A stretch of 64,000 nucleotides of DNA, taken from Dyadobacter endophyticus. Its GTDB lineage: Bacteria; Bacteroidota; Bacteroidia; Cytophagales; Spirosomataceae. The stretch's first letter is position 1. Each line of letters starts with the position of its first letter. The DNA lies in assembly GCF_014641595.1 (NCBI RefSeq), contig NZ_BMIA01000002.1, positions 682,001 to 746,000 of the forward strand, read 5' to 3'. Shown one piece after another: positions 25,937 to 34,051 of the stretch. A program made the position numbers and the translations under genes. Below the pieces are notes generated by a model that worked only from the letters and a program-made list of their open reading frames with translations, made no database searches and was not told the origin of the DNA.

Positions 25937-26692
25937 ATGACGGAATTCCTGCTCCTCCTCCTGGCACACGTTCTTGTAGATTTTTACTGGCAGCCCACCC
26001 ACTGGGTAGCCGACAAAAAGGAGAAAAAATACAAATCCAGATACCTGTATCTCCACACTTTGCTGGTCATCATCGTATCATATATTGCCCTGCACCAGTG
26101 GGGAAACCCATTACCTGCCATTGCATTAGGCATTGCACACGGCGCGATAGATCTTATTAAAATATCATTCGACAAAAAAGGATCGCTCACCTGGTTCATC
26201 GCCGACCAGGCAGCACACCTGGCAACCATTGCGTTTACTGCACTCATGCTCACAAGCAGCATATTATCCGGTTTCGACACACTCATAACCTGGTTTAACA
26301 CCCCAAAAACACTGGCAACGCTATCCGGGGCATTACTATCCCTCTCGCCCGTCTCATTTCTGGTGGGCATTCTCACAAAACCATGGCGGGAAGAGCTAAG
26401 CAGACTCGCACCCAATGCCGATGACAACCTCGCAAGCGCTGGCCGTTGGATAGGTATGTCTGAGCGGCTGCTCATTTTTGTTTTTGTATTGGTAAATCAA
26501 TACTCGGCCATCGGCTTTCTGATCGCCGCTAAATCGTTATTGAGGTACAACGACAAATCAACCGAGCCGGGCATCCCACCGGCCTACATCAGTAAGAAAT
26601 CGGAATATGTCCTGGTGGGCACACTGATGAGTTACACCTGCGCCATAGCTGTCGCATTGATGGTCCAGATACTCAGCCAAAAAATTAAATAG
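25937..26692 (+). CDS. DUF3307 integral membrane protein
   Basis: 251 residues with about six hydrophobic segments. The N-terminal block LLLLLAHVLVDFYWQPTHWV and the AHGAIDLIKI stretch carry the conserved H, D and Q residues of DUF3307, a family of unknown function often encoded next to SatD proteins. The gene begins 6 bases after the SatD-family stop, so the two are co-transcribed. Conserved polar residues in the membrane segments could form a metal or proton site, but no function is established. Confidence 0.82.
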   Translation: MTEFLLLLLAHVLVDFYWQPTHWVADKKEKKYKSRYLYLHTLLVIIVSYIALHQWGNPLPAIALGIAHGAIDLIKISFDKKGSLTWFIADQAAHLATIAFTALMLTSSILSGFDTLITWFNTPKTLATLSGALLSLSPVSFLVGILTKPWREELSRLAPNADDNLASAGRWIGMSERLLIFVFVLVNQYSAIGFLIAAKSLLRYNDKSTEPGIPPAYISKKSEYVLVGTLMSYTCAIAVALMVQILSQKIK

Positions 26693-26696
26693 CCCG

Positions 26697-26725
26697 TTAA
26701 ACTTAATGCTCGTTTTTCCATCTAA
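26697..26725 (+). promoter_or_regulatory. ECF-sigma-like promoter, copy C (Spy-like gene)
   Basis: TTAAAC (26697-26702), an 18-base spacer and TCTAA (26721-26725), the same elements and spacing as at 6973 and 16941. It starts 4 bases after the DUF3307 stop and ends 25 bases before the ATG of the Spy-like gene. Confidence 0.62.
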
Positions 26726-26750
26726 CACGAGTATCTAAACTTTTGTGACC

Positions 26751-27119
26751 ATGAGGAAATCATTGTTGGCTATTTTATTCGCCTTTGTAAGCTTCACAAC
26801 TTTCGCGCAACGCGGCGGCAATGCAACGCCGGAGCAACGCGCCGAGAACCAGACTAAAACCCTGACCGAGAACCTCAAACTTTCGGACGACCAGCAGAAA
26901 AAAGTATACGATCTCAGCTTGGTCCGCGCTAAGAAAATGCAAGAATTAAGGGATGCCCAAAATATGGACCGCGAGCAAATGCGGGCTTCAATGGAAACAT
27001 TTAATACCGAACTTGGCAAAATCCTGACCGTAGAACAGCAGGAAAAATACAAAACCATGCTGGAAGACCGCCGGAATAACCGCGGCGGCGGAGGAGGTGG
27101 CGGCGGGCCGAAAAACTAA
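26751..27119 (+). CDS. Spy/CpxP-like small periplasmic protein
   Basis: 122 residues from the ATG at 26751 (a GTG two codons earlier opens the frame). A signal peptide MRKSLLAILFAFVSFTTFA is followed by a basic and acidic helical hairpin (NLKLSDDQQKKVYDLSLVRAKK, LGKILTVEQQEKYKTML) that matches the spacing of LTxxQ motifs in Spy/CpxP-like proteins, and a glycine-rich tail. Spy is a periplasmic chaperone and CpxP a stress-signalling modulator in E. coli; a similar envelope role is inferred. It has its own ECF-like promoter and a strong terminator. Confidence 0.75.
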   Translation: MRKSLLAILFAFVSFTTFAQRGGNATPEQRAENQTKTLTENLKLSDDQQKKVYDLSLVRAKKMQELRDAQNMDREQMRASMETFNTELGKILTVEQQEKYKTMLEDRRNNRGGGGGGGGPKN

Positions 27120-27134
27120 CGTCGATTTAAAGCA

Positions 27135-27171
27135 AAACAGGCTGCCATATATGAAATGTGGCAGCCTGTTT
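27135..27171. terminator. Bidirectional terminator after the Spy-like gene
   Basis: Arms AAACAGGCTGCCA (27135-27147) and TGGCAGCCTGTTT (27159-27171) form a perfect 13-bp stem that extends by a few pairs with one wobble, 15 bases after the stop. It serves the Spy-like gene and, on the other strand, the convergent Uma2 gene. Confidence 0.85.
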
Positions 27172-27193
27172 CAGTATTTGGCATTTTGTAATT

Positions 27194-27775
27194 CTAAATC
27201 ACTCCTTCCTTCTTCAAAAGATCGTTCAGACAGAACTGGTATTGATCAAAAAGAGGAACAGTCTCATCCCACTCACAAACAAACCATTCGCGCGAACGGT
27301 CCATTACCATGATTTTACGGTTATCGGTAAGCACCCAGATCACACTTTCCGTTCCGAACTCGATCATCTTTTCGCTCTTGCGGGAAATATAATCCTTTGG
27401 ATCAGGGAACTGATCTGCCTCGATTTTAATATCCACCCCAATCGCTACTTTCGGCGGCACATCTGCGTATTTTTTTGAGAAAATATCCTTAATCATCGCC
27501 CTATCGAAAACCGCGACATCGTTAGTCAAGTTATTCCCAAGTGACACGTGCAGCCCACCTTCATTACTGGTCACCAAATATGGCTTACCTCTCAGAATTT
27601 CCGCAAAATACGAACTAAGAATCCTAGCGATCAACGCCTGAATAAAACTGCAACCCATAATCTCTTCCGGAGACAAATTATTGGCCAAAACTTCCTTGTA
27701 GCCCTTGCGGTACAAGGGGCGTCCGTCGAGTTCTTCGAAGATCAAGCTGGCAGGAATCGTCTCAGTGAGTATCAT
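27194..27775 (-). CDS. Uma2-family (DUF820) protein, PD-(D/E)XK fold
   Basis: 193 residues. The core strands carry NDVAVFDR and PPKVAIGVDIKIE, in the order of the acidic residues of the Uma2/DUF820 PD-(D/E)XK fold, with KDYISRKSEKMIEFG supplying a downstream lysine region. Uma2 proteins are annotated as putative endonucleases, but no biological role is known and they often occur in many copies in cyanobacteria and Bacteroidota. A well-formed promoter lies upstream. It is only distantly similar to the second Uma2 protein at 40437, which keeps a more canonical PDLVIEIVSP motif. Confidence 0.78.
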   Translation of the reverse strand: MILTETIPASLIFEELDGRPLYRKGYKEVLANNLSPEEIMGCSFIQALIARILSSYFAEILRGKPYLVTSNEGGLHVSLGNNLTNDVAVFDRAMIKDIFSKKYADVPPKVAIGVDIKIEADQFPDPKDYISRKSEKMIEFGTESVIWVLTDNRKIMVMDRSREWFVCEWDETVPLFDQYQFCLNDLLKKEGVI

Positions 27776-27797
27776 GGTCTTTCACTTTGCTTCTAGA

Positions 27798-27827
27798 CAA
27801 ATATAGCGAATTTCAACCCAACTCAAA
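27798..27827 (-). promoter_or_regulatory. Promoter of the Uma2 gene
   Basis: On the minus strand TTTG (27824-27827), an 18-base spacer and TATATTTG (27798-27805) match both elements of the Bacteroidota housekeeping promoter, 22 bases before the start codon. Confidence 0.55.
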
Positions 27828-27834
27828 ATCAGCC

Positions 27835-29430
27835 TTAAAGCGCCATTTCTGTCTTAAATTCCGACGTGAAATGGAAGTGAATAGCCGGGTTGTTCTCGCG
27901 GTTCATACGGATCATCCATTCGGATTCGGCGAGAAAAACCGGGTTACGGTCCTTGTCGTATGCGATTTGGTTGCCTTTCAGGCGGATAAATTGGTCCATG
28001 GCCGGTTTATCGTCGGCGGTGAGCCAGCAGGCGCGCGAGATATTCATCGGCACCCAGCGGCATTTCGCGCCGTATTCGTGTTCGAGCCGGTATTGGATTA
28101 CGTCGAATTGAAGTTCTCCAACGGTACCTACTACTTTTCTATTGCCAAGATCGAGTGTAAAAAGCTGGGCTACCCCCTCGTCAGTAAGCTGCTGGATACC
28201 TTTTTCCAATTGCTTGGATTTCATTGGATCCATATTAATAAGCTCTTTGAATATCTCGGGCGAGAAACTAGGAATGCCCGAGAATTGCAAATTCTCACCC
28301 TCGGTCAATGTATCTCCGATTTTGAAATTACCGGTGTCATAAAGACCTACCACATCGCCCGGAAAACCCTCATCCATCACGCTCTTATCCGAAGCCATGA
28401 ATGTGAATGGGCTGGAAAAGCGAACTTCCTTACCGAGTCGCACGTGTTTATAGAATTTATTTCTTTCAAACTTACCCGAGCAAATGCGCAGAAACGCAAT
28501 GCGATCGCGGTGGCGCGGGTCGAGGTTGGCGTGGATTTTAAATACAAAACCTGTGAATTTCGGTTCCGTAGGCTCTACTTCGCGCACGTCCGTAGGGCGC
28601 GGCTGCGGGATAGGTGAAATATCGCAGAATGTATCCAACAACTCTTTGATACCGAAGTTGTTAATAGCACTCCCAAAGAATACAGGCGCAAGTTGCCCTT
28701 TTTGATAAGCCTCCTCCGAGAATGCATCATAAACGCCTTCAACAAGCTCCACGTCCTCCGTCAGCTGTTCTGCATCTTTTCCACCCAGCAAGTCGGTCAG
28801 TTTCTCGTCTTCGAGGCTCACTTTCGCTACATCGCTTTCAATTTTGGTTTTGTTGATTTTAAAGAAATATAGCATTTGCTCATACAAGCTGTAAACCCCT
28901 TTAAAATTGGCTCCCATATTGATCGGCCAGGTAAGCGGTCGAACCCGGATGTTCAACTTGCTTTCCAGCTCATCAAGCAGTTCGAAGGGATTCTGGCCTT
29001 CGCGGTCGAGCTTGTTGATGAACACGATCACCGGTGTGTTTCGCATGCGGCAAACTTCCATTAGCCGCTCGGTCTGCTCTTCGACGCCCTTCACGCAATC
29101 AACCACCAGGATTACGCTGTCTACGGCAGTTAATGTGCGGTAAGTATCTTCGGCAAAGTCCTTGTGGCCCGGTGTATCGAGGATGTTGATCAACAGATCC
29201 TTGTATTCGAAGGTCATTACCGACGTTGCGACCGAGATACCACGCTGCTTCTCGATTTCCATAAAGTCGGAAGTCGCGGTCTTTTTAATTTTATTGGACT
29301 TTACCGCGCCCGCCGTCTGGATCGCACCGCCGAAAAGGAGCAACTTCTCGGTCAATGTAGTTTTCCCGGCATCAGGGTGGCTGATAATCGCAAACGTGCG
29401 GCGTTTCTTTATTTCTTGTAAATTACTCAT
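27835..29430 (-). CDS. prfC: Peptide chain release factor 3 (RF3)
   Basis: About 531 residues from the ATG at 29430 (MSNLQEI...), the usual RF3 length; the frame extends 14 codons further but without support. The GTPase domain has the P loop SHPDAGKT at residues 17-24, switch II DTPGHKDF and NKLDREG for guanine recognition. The RF3-specific C-terminal domain ends in FHFTSEFKTEMAL. RF3 recycles RF1/RF2 from the ribosome after termination. It is a single gene transcribed from a -7 box at 29542-29549. Confidence 0.97.
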   Translation of the reverse strand: MSNLQEIKKRRTFAIISHPDAGKTTLTEKLLLFGGAIQTAGAVKSNKIKKTATSDFMEIEKQRGISVATSVMTFEYKDLLINILDTPGHKDFAEDTYRTLTAVDSVILVVDCVKGVEEQTERLMEVCRMRNTPVIVFINKLDREGQNPFELLDELESKLNIRVRPLTWPINMGANFKGVYSLYEQMLYFFKINKTKIESDVAKVSLEDEKLTDLLGGKDAEQLTEDVELVEGVYDAFSEEAYQKGQLAPVFFGSAINNFGIKELLDTFCDISPIPQPRPTDVREVEPTEPKFTGFVFKIHANLDPRHRDRIAFLRICSGKFERNKFYKHVRLGKEVRFSSPFTFMASDKSVMDEGFPGDVVGLYDTGNFKIGDTLTEGENLQFSGIPSFSPEIFKELINMDPMKSKQLEKGIQQLTDEGVAQLFTLDLGNRKVVGTVGELQFDVIQYRLEHEYGAKCRWVPMNISRACWLTADDKPAMDQFIRLKGNQIAYDKDRNPVFLAESEWMIRMNRENNPAIHFHFTSEFKTEMAL

Positions 29431-29541
29431 ATATATCGCTGCCCGGAACGGACAGTCATTTTTCAGGGGCATTACCTAATGCACTTTATTTCAAAGCATT
29501 GGCAACACATTGCCTATTGTGACTGAATAGCAAAATTTGCA

Positions 29542-29549
29542 CAAAGATA
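29542..29549 (-). promoter_or_regulatory. Candidate -7 box for prfC
   Basis: TATCTTTG on the minus strand matches TAnnTTTG exactly and lies just downstream of the terminator of the preceding ppa gene, about 110 bases before the prfC start, as expected for an independent promoter. Confidence 0.5.
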
Positions 29550-29561
29550 AGAATAAAGAAA

Positions 29562-29584
29562 AGCCGCCCCTAATGAGGGCGGCT
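29562..29584 (-). terminator. Terminator of ppa
   Basis: Arms AGCCGCCC and GGGCGGCT form a perfect 8-bp GC-rich stem with a 7-base loop, and on the minus strand the stem is followed by TTTTC, 45 bases after the ppa stop. This is a classical intrinsic terminator. Confidence 0.85.
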
Positions 29585-29628
29585 CTAAATTATACAGCTT
29601 TTTACGCTGATCGGATATTCTCTGAATC

Positions 29629-30240
29629 TCAGTAATAAGAATGCTTGTAATCCTCCACCGAAGTAAGAATCACTTCGTGTGCCTCTTCTCTACCATACAC
29701 ATTGGTAATTTCGATATGCGCTTTCTCTCCCGGCAGGTTCTTATAAGTGAGGAAATAGTGCTTCAAACGCTCTACGATACCGTCCGGCAGCTCGCTCAGA
29801 TCACTGTATTGCCCGTAAACTTCGTCGCCTTTCAGAACCGCGATGATCTTGTCATCAGCCTCGCCGCCGTCGATCAGACGGATGCCGCCGATGGGCTTCG
29901 CCTCGCACATGATGTTACCATGCGAAATGATTTTTTCACACAATACGATGATATCCAGCGGGTCACCATCTCCTTCGGTCACATCACGACCTGACCGTTC
30001 CCGTGCCAGCGCTGCGATTTTATCCGCGCAATAGGTCTTAGGAATGAAGCCGTACAATGCAGGAACGATGTTCGAATATTTCTGCGGGCGGTCGATTTTG
30101 AGGTAACCGGTCGCCTTGTCAATTTCGTATTTTACGGTATCGGTAGGAACAATCTCAATAAAAGCAGTAACTAATTCGGGTGCCTTGTCACCCATTGGGA
30201 TTCCGTGCCACGGATGTGCTTTGTGTACGTTAGCGATCAT
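29629..30240 (-). CDS. ppa: Inorganic pyrophosphatase, family I
   Basis: 203 residues. The signature EGDGDPLDIIVL contains the DxDPxD metal-binding aspartates of soluble family I pyrophosphatases, and further conserved residues occur in KYEIDKATGYLKIDR and GGIRLIDGGEADDKIIAV. The enzyme hydrolyses pyrophosphate with Mg2+ in the cytoplasm and drives biosynthetic reactions forward. It stands alone between the GT2 gene and prfC, with its own terminator. Confidence 0.95.
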   Translation of the reverse strand: MIANVHKAHPWHGIPMGDKAPELVTAFIEIVPTDTVKYEIDKATGYLKIDRPQKYSNIVPALYGFIPKTYCADKIAALARERSGRDVTEGDGDPLDIIVLCEKIISHGNIMCEAKPIGGIRLIDGGEADDKIIAVLKGDEVYGQYSDLSELPDGIVERLKHYFLTYKNLPGEKAHIEITNVYGREEAHEVILTSVEDYKHSYY

Positions 30241-30300
30241 TAGTTGTGTAATAGGTAATAACTTAAAACTTAAATTTCGTTGAATACTAATCTTAATTTC

Positions 30301-31272
30301 TTACAATCCCGCCTTTTCGGCAATGGTGTAATCCCCTGTCTTCGAAACAGATTGCTTCACAAACAATTCACCCAAAAATCCTGCGAGAAATAATTGAGAC
30401 CCTACCATAATGGCCACCAGCGCCAAAAAGAACATCGGGTTCTCTGTAACATTCCGGTAAGGCAATAAATTGTAAATGTTATATATCTTTTTTCCGATAA
30501 GCCACACAGCTATAAGGCTTCCAAGAAAAAACATAAGGGTTCCGAGACTGCCAAACAAATGCATGGGTCTTCGTCCAAACTTATTCACAAAGGCGATCGA
30601 AAGCAAATCCAGGAAGCCAAAAATGAACCGTTCGAGACCGAATTTTGTGTAACCGTATTTCCGCGCCCGGTGCTGCACTACTTTCTCCCCTATTCTGGCA
30701 AAACCATTCCATTTCGCGATCACCGGAATGTACCGGTGCATCTCTCCGTAAATAGTGATATTCTTCACGACCTCCCCACGGTACGCTTTCAATCCGCAAT
30801 TAAAATCATGCAAATAAACACCTGAAATACTGCGGGTAGCGGCATTGAACAGCTTGGTCGGTATTGTTTTGGTGATCGGGTCGTAACGCTTTTTCTTCCA
30901 GCCCGAAATTAGGTCGTAGCGGTCGTTAACGATCATATTGTACAGTTCGGGGATTTCGTCGGGACTGTCCTGCAAATCGGCGTCCATCGTGATCACGACA
31001 TGGCCTTTTGCCGCTTGAAAACCCGTTTGCAAAGCCGCTGTCTTGCCATAGTTCCGCACAAAACGCATTCCCCGCACATTTGGATTTTCCTGCGAAAGCC
31101 GCTGGATCACTTCCCACGAGCGGTCCCGGCTGCCGTCATCCATGAAGAGCACTTCGTAAGAAAAATGATTCTCGTCCATAACCCTTGCAATCCACTCGCA
31201 GAGCTCTGGAAGCGACTCTTCTTCATTGTATAGCGGGATAACAACGGAAATCTGGATAGCTTGGTCGGTCAT
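30301..31272 (-). CDS. GT2 polyprenyl-phosphate glycosyltransferase (DPM1/GtrB type)
   Basis: About 323 residues from the ATG at 31272; an upstream TTG opens the frame but is unlikely. The GT-A domain shows VVIPLYNEEESLPELCEW, the donor-site MDDGSRD and the metal motif ITMDADLQDSPDEIP, and two C-terminal transmembrane helices follow (LFGSLGTLMFFLGSLIAVWL, FFLALVAIMVGSQLFLAGFL). Enzymes of this build transfer a hexose from a nucleotide to undecaprenyl phosphate, providing a donor for reactions outside the cytoplasm. The gene is not linked to other glycan genes here. The sugar is unknown. Confidence 0.9.
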   Translation of the reverse strand: MTDQAIQISVVIPLYNEEESLPELCEWIARVMDENHFSYEVLFMDDGSRDRSWEVIQRLSQENPNVRGMRFVRNYGKTAALQTGFQAAKGHVVITMDADLQDSPDEIPELYNMIVNDRYDLISGWKKKRYDPITKTIPTKLFNAATRSISGVYLHDFNCGLKAYRGEVVKNITIYGEMHRYIPVIAKWNGFARIGEKVVQHRARKYGYTKFGLERFIFGFLDLLSIAFVNKFGRRPMHLFGSLGTLMFFLGSLIAVWLIGKKIYNIYNLLPYRNVTENPMFFLALVAIMVGSQLFLAGFLGELFVKQSVSKTGDYTIAEKAGL

Positions 31273-31332
31273 GTACGGTTTCAGTGACAATGCTTTGCCG
31301 GTAATTTGCCGCAAAGTTCGTGTTTTTCCTGA

Positions 31333-32055
31333 TCAAAATTTCAAATAAAAAGCTTTTAGCAACTCCCTGAAACGTGGGTCATGGGTGATACCGTCCGTTC
31401 CATAAATATACAGATCGGGTTCAATGTGCACATTATGAGCGAATTCAGCATGCTGAAACAGCATTAACAAGCGAAATGCTTTTTTATCTTCCTGATGAAA
31501 CAATGTCAGCTTGCGGGTAAGTTTCCAGCCTGCATTTTCCGCTTTCTCCACAAAGCGCTCGCCTTCATCCACGGGGAAAAGAATGTTGAATTTACCCTCC
31601 GGTTTCAAAAGCCGTTCGATGGCAACCAGCAGCTCCTCAAAATCAAGCGATTTGGCATGATGGGCGATATTCTTTTTATCGATCGGCGAAAGCAGGTCCG
31701 ACTGGAAGAAGGGCGGATTGGTAATGATCACATCGTACAAATGATCGGAAACAAACTCCTGTACCGCCGAATGGAACAAGGTAATGCGGTCGTGAAACGG
31801 GCTTTGCTCCACATTTTCACCGGCCTGGTAAAATGCTTCCGCATCAATTTCCACTGCATCGATCATCGCGTAGGAGTTGCGCTGCGCGACCATCAGCGAA
31901 AGCAGCCCCGTTCCGGCGCCGATATCGAGAATACGGTCGGCGTCCTCCACCTCCGCCCACGCGCCCAGGACACAGGCGTCGGTACATACTTTCATGGCGC
32001 ACTGGTCCTGCCGGACAGTGAACTGTTTGAACCGGAAATGGGCGTTACGGGGCAT
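31333..32055 (-). CDS. trmN6: tRNA1(Val) adenine-37 N6-methyltransferase
   Basis: 240 residues. A class I SAM-binding fold has motif I ILDIGAGTGLLSLMVAQR and the catalytic motif IITNPPFFQS, the NPPF form of N6-adenine methyltransferases of the YfiC/TrmN6 family. The N-terminal MPRNAHFRFKQFTVRQDQCAMKV is the family start. It modifies A37 of one tRNA-Val isoacceptor. It lies 8 bases downstream of the RNase H gene in the same direction, suggesting co-transcription. Confidence 0.9.
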   Translation of the reverse strand: MPRNAHFRFKQFTVRQDQCAMKVCTDACVLGAWAEVEDADRILDIGAGTGLLSLMVAQRNSYAMIDAVEIDAEAFYQAGENVEQSPFHDRITLFHSAVQEFVSDHLYDVIITNPPFFQSDLLSPIDKKNIAHHAKSLDFEELLVAIERLLKPEGKFNILFPVDEGERFVEKAENAGWKLTRKLTLFHQEDKKAFRLLMLFQHAEFAHNVHIEPDLYIYGTDGITHDPRFRELLKAFYLKF

Positions 32056-32063
32056 ATTATGAG

Positions 32064-32693
32064 TTATTTTCTTCCAAAATCAGCCGGATTCTCTCCCCAA
32101 TATTCCGTCTCCCATTTCAGTATCTTGTTGGGGTAAGTATTCGTTGCGAGCCAGCGTTCGGCGCGTTGCAACATTTCAAAAAGCGGCTTGTTCCGCGGGG
32201 TCAGAGCCAGCTTGGTATTCGCGTGTTTCTTCTTAATCCAGGCCATTGCCGTTTTGGAATCGGTATAAATGGGCAAGTCGCTTTCCTTCTTTTGCAAATA
32301 AGCCAATGCGTGCACGATTGCCAAAAACTCGCCGATATTGTTGGTCCCGTCTTTAAAAGGCCCTTGCAGGAAAATACGATCGCCGGTGGCATAATACACG
32401 CCCTGATACTCCATATCGCCGGTAGCGGTGTTCCACGCCGCGTCCACCGCAATGCTGTTTTTGATCGGCCGTCCTACGTTAGCAGGCGGCTCCTGTGCAG
32501 CCGGTTTGGAATCCTTTTTGGCCACGAATTCCCAGTAATTCCGCTGAATGGCCGCTTCGGCTTCCTGCAATGAGTCAAAAGACTTGTAGCGCGCATCCTC
32601 GAAGCCCTTAATCTGTGCCTCGCACTCCTTCCAATCGGTAAAAACGCCCGTCTTCCGGCCTTGCCACACTACGTAGAACTTTGTCTTTTTCAA
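32064..32693 (-). CDS. Ribonuclease H with N-terminal viroplasmin domain, TTG start
   Basis: 209 residues. The N-terminal 50 residues (KKTKFYVVWQGRKTGVF, GFEDARYKSFDSLQEAE) are a caulimovirus-viroplasmin-type RNA/DNA-hybrid binding domain, and the rest is RNase HI with the four catalytic acids in AVDAAWN, NNIGEFLA, YTDSKTAMAW and ENPADFG. It cleaves RNA in RNA-DNA hybrids. The only plausible start is a TTG at 32691-32693: the conserved sequence begins immediately after it and no in-frame ATG lies upstream. The start codon touches the large inverted-repeat structure at 32692-32790, so initiation may be controlled by it. Confidence 0.88.
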   Translation of the reverse strand: MKKTKFYVVWQGRKTGVFTDWKECEAQIKGFEDARYKSFDSLQEAEAAIQRNYWEFVAKKDSKPAAQEPPANVGRPIKNSIAVDAAWNTATGDMEYQGVYYATGDRIFLQGPFKDGTNNIGEFLAIVHALAYLQKKESDLPIYTDSKTAMAWIKKKHANTKLALTPRNKPLFEMLQRAERWLATNTYPNKILKWETEYWGENPADFGRK

Positions 32694-32790
32694 TTTTGAA
32701 TGATTGAATATATCAATGATTGAATGACCGAATGATTGAATGACTGAATAGGTTTTATTCGGTCATTCAGTCATTCAATCATTCAAAATT
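32692..32790. repeat. Nested inverted repeats filling the pepT-RNase H gap
   Basis: Two perfect inverted repeats overlap here: an outer pair of 18 bases (32692-32709 and 32773-32790) and an inner pair of 20 bases (32730-32749 and 32765-32784). All arms are built from TGAATGA-like octamers, so several alternative folds are possible. The structure reaches from the pepT stop codon to the TTG start of the RNase H gene. It could terminate, attenuate or block translation between the two genes. Confidence 0.8.
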
Positions 32791-34021
32791 ATTTTTCCTC
32801 CCAAACGGTCGCCAATTCCACGATGACCTCCACCGCCTTTTCCATATCCTGCACCGATACCCATTCCAGTTTGGAGTGGAATGCGTGTTCGCCAGCGAAG
32901 ATATTCGGGCATGGAAGTCCCATGTACGACAGCCGCGAACCATCGGTGCCGCCGCGAATACTGCGTTGGATCGGATTTAAGCCCACACGTTCCATGGCGG
33001 TTAATGCATTTTTTATGACTTCCGGGTGCTGGTCCAGTACCTCCTTCATGTTCCGGTACTGCTCCTGAACCTTGAATTCGCCGCTGGAATTGGGATATGC
33101 TTTCAATACTTCCTCCATAATACCTTTCAGAAATGCCTCTTTCTCGTGCAAGCCTGCAACAGTAAAATCGCGGATAATGAAGCTCAAAACCGCTTTCTCC
33201 TGGATGCCTTCCATTTGCACCGGGTGGATAAAACCTTCCTTATCCTGCGTGGTTTCCGGCGAAAGCGTATCTTTCGGAAGCCGCGCCAGTATTTCGGCAG
33301 CGATTTTCAATGCATTTTCCAGCTTGCCAATCGCATAACCCGGGTGTGTGCTCACGCCGTGAATGGTAATTTTTACCCCGTCGGCAGAAAACGTTTCATC
33401 TTCCAATGTGCCGATTGCCTCGCCATCGACGGTATAGCCGAAATCAGCACCCAGCTTTTGCAAATCTACATTTTCGGTTCCTCTCCCTACTTCTTCGTCC
33501 GGCGTGAACAGGATTTTAATATCACCGTGCTTAATCTGCGGATTGGCAAGTAAATACTCGGCGGCGGCCATAATTTCGGCAACACCTGCCTTATTATCAG
33601 CACCCAACAATGTGCTACCGCTGGCAGTAACAATGTCGTTTCCGATTTGCTGATCTAGATCGTGCAGTTCTCCTATTCTCAAAACCTGCGAATGATCGTC
33701 CGGCAGGATAATGTCCGAGCCGTCCCAGTTTCGGTGAACGATCGGCTTCACGTTTTCGCCCGTAACATCCGGCGAAGTGTCGACGTGCGAACAGAAGCAA
33801 ATCACGGGAATGTCCTTTCTGTCGGAATTCGACGGAATCGTCGCGTACACATAACCGTGGTCATCCACATGTGCGTCCGCTACGCCCAGCGCACGAAGCT
33901 CTTCGGCGAGCAAGTTACTCAGGTTACGCTGTTTGGCGGTGCTGGGGAACGTCTCCGAATTAGGGTCTGACTGGGTATCAATTTGTACGTAACGCAGAAA
34001 TCGTTCAAGAACTGAGCTCAT
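32789..34021 (-). CDS. pepT: Peptidase T (tripeptide aminopeptidase)
   Basis: 410 residues, the standard PepT length. Zinc ligands of the M20 family are visible: H and D in CFCSHVDTSPD, D in LLGADNKAGVAEI, the catalytic and metal Glu in FTPDEEVGRG, and a late His in FAGEHAFHSKLEW. A dimerisation domain lies between. PepT removes the N-terminal residue from tripeptides in the cytoplasm. It lies 30 bases downstream of the MazG-like gene. Confidence 0.95.
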   Translation of the reverse strand: MSSVLERFLRYVQIDTQSDPNSETFPSTAKQRNLSNLLAEELRALGVADAHVDDHGYVYATIPSNSDRKDIPVICFCSHVDTSPDVTGENVKPIVHRNWDGSDIILPDDHSQVLRIGELHDLDQQIGNDIVTASGSTLLGADNKAGVAEIMAAAEYLLANPQIKHGDIKILFTPDEEVGRGTENVDLQKLGADFGYTVDGEAIGTLEDETFSADGVKITIHGVSTHPGYAIGKLENALKIAAEILARLPKDTLSPETTQDKEGFIHPVQMEGIQEKAVLSFIIRDFTVAGLHEKEAFLKGIMEEVLKAYPNSSGEFKVQEQYRNMKEVLDQHPEVIKNALTAMERVGLNPIQRSIRGGTDGSRLSYMGLPCPNIFAGEHAFHSKLEWVSVQDMEKAVEVIVELATVWEEK

Positions 34022-34051
34022 AGTGGGTCGATTGAGGTTTTCTGAATACTA

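Noticed and set aside
27787..28617. A 276-residue open frame on the plus strand opposite prfC
   Set aside because: It is antisense to clear RF3 sequence and shows no recognisable domain; long shadow frames are common at this base composition.
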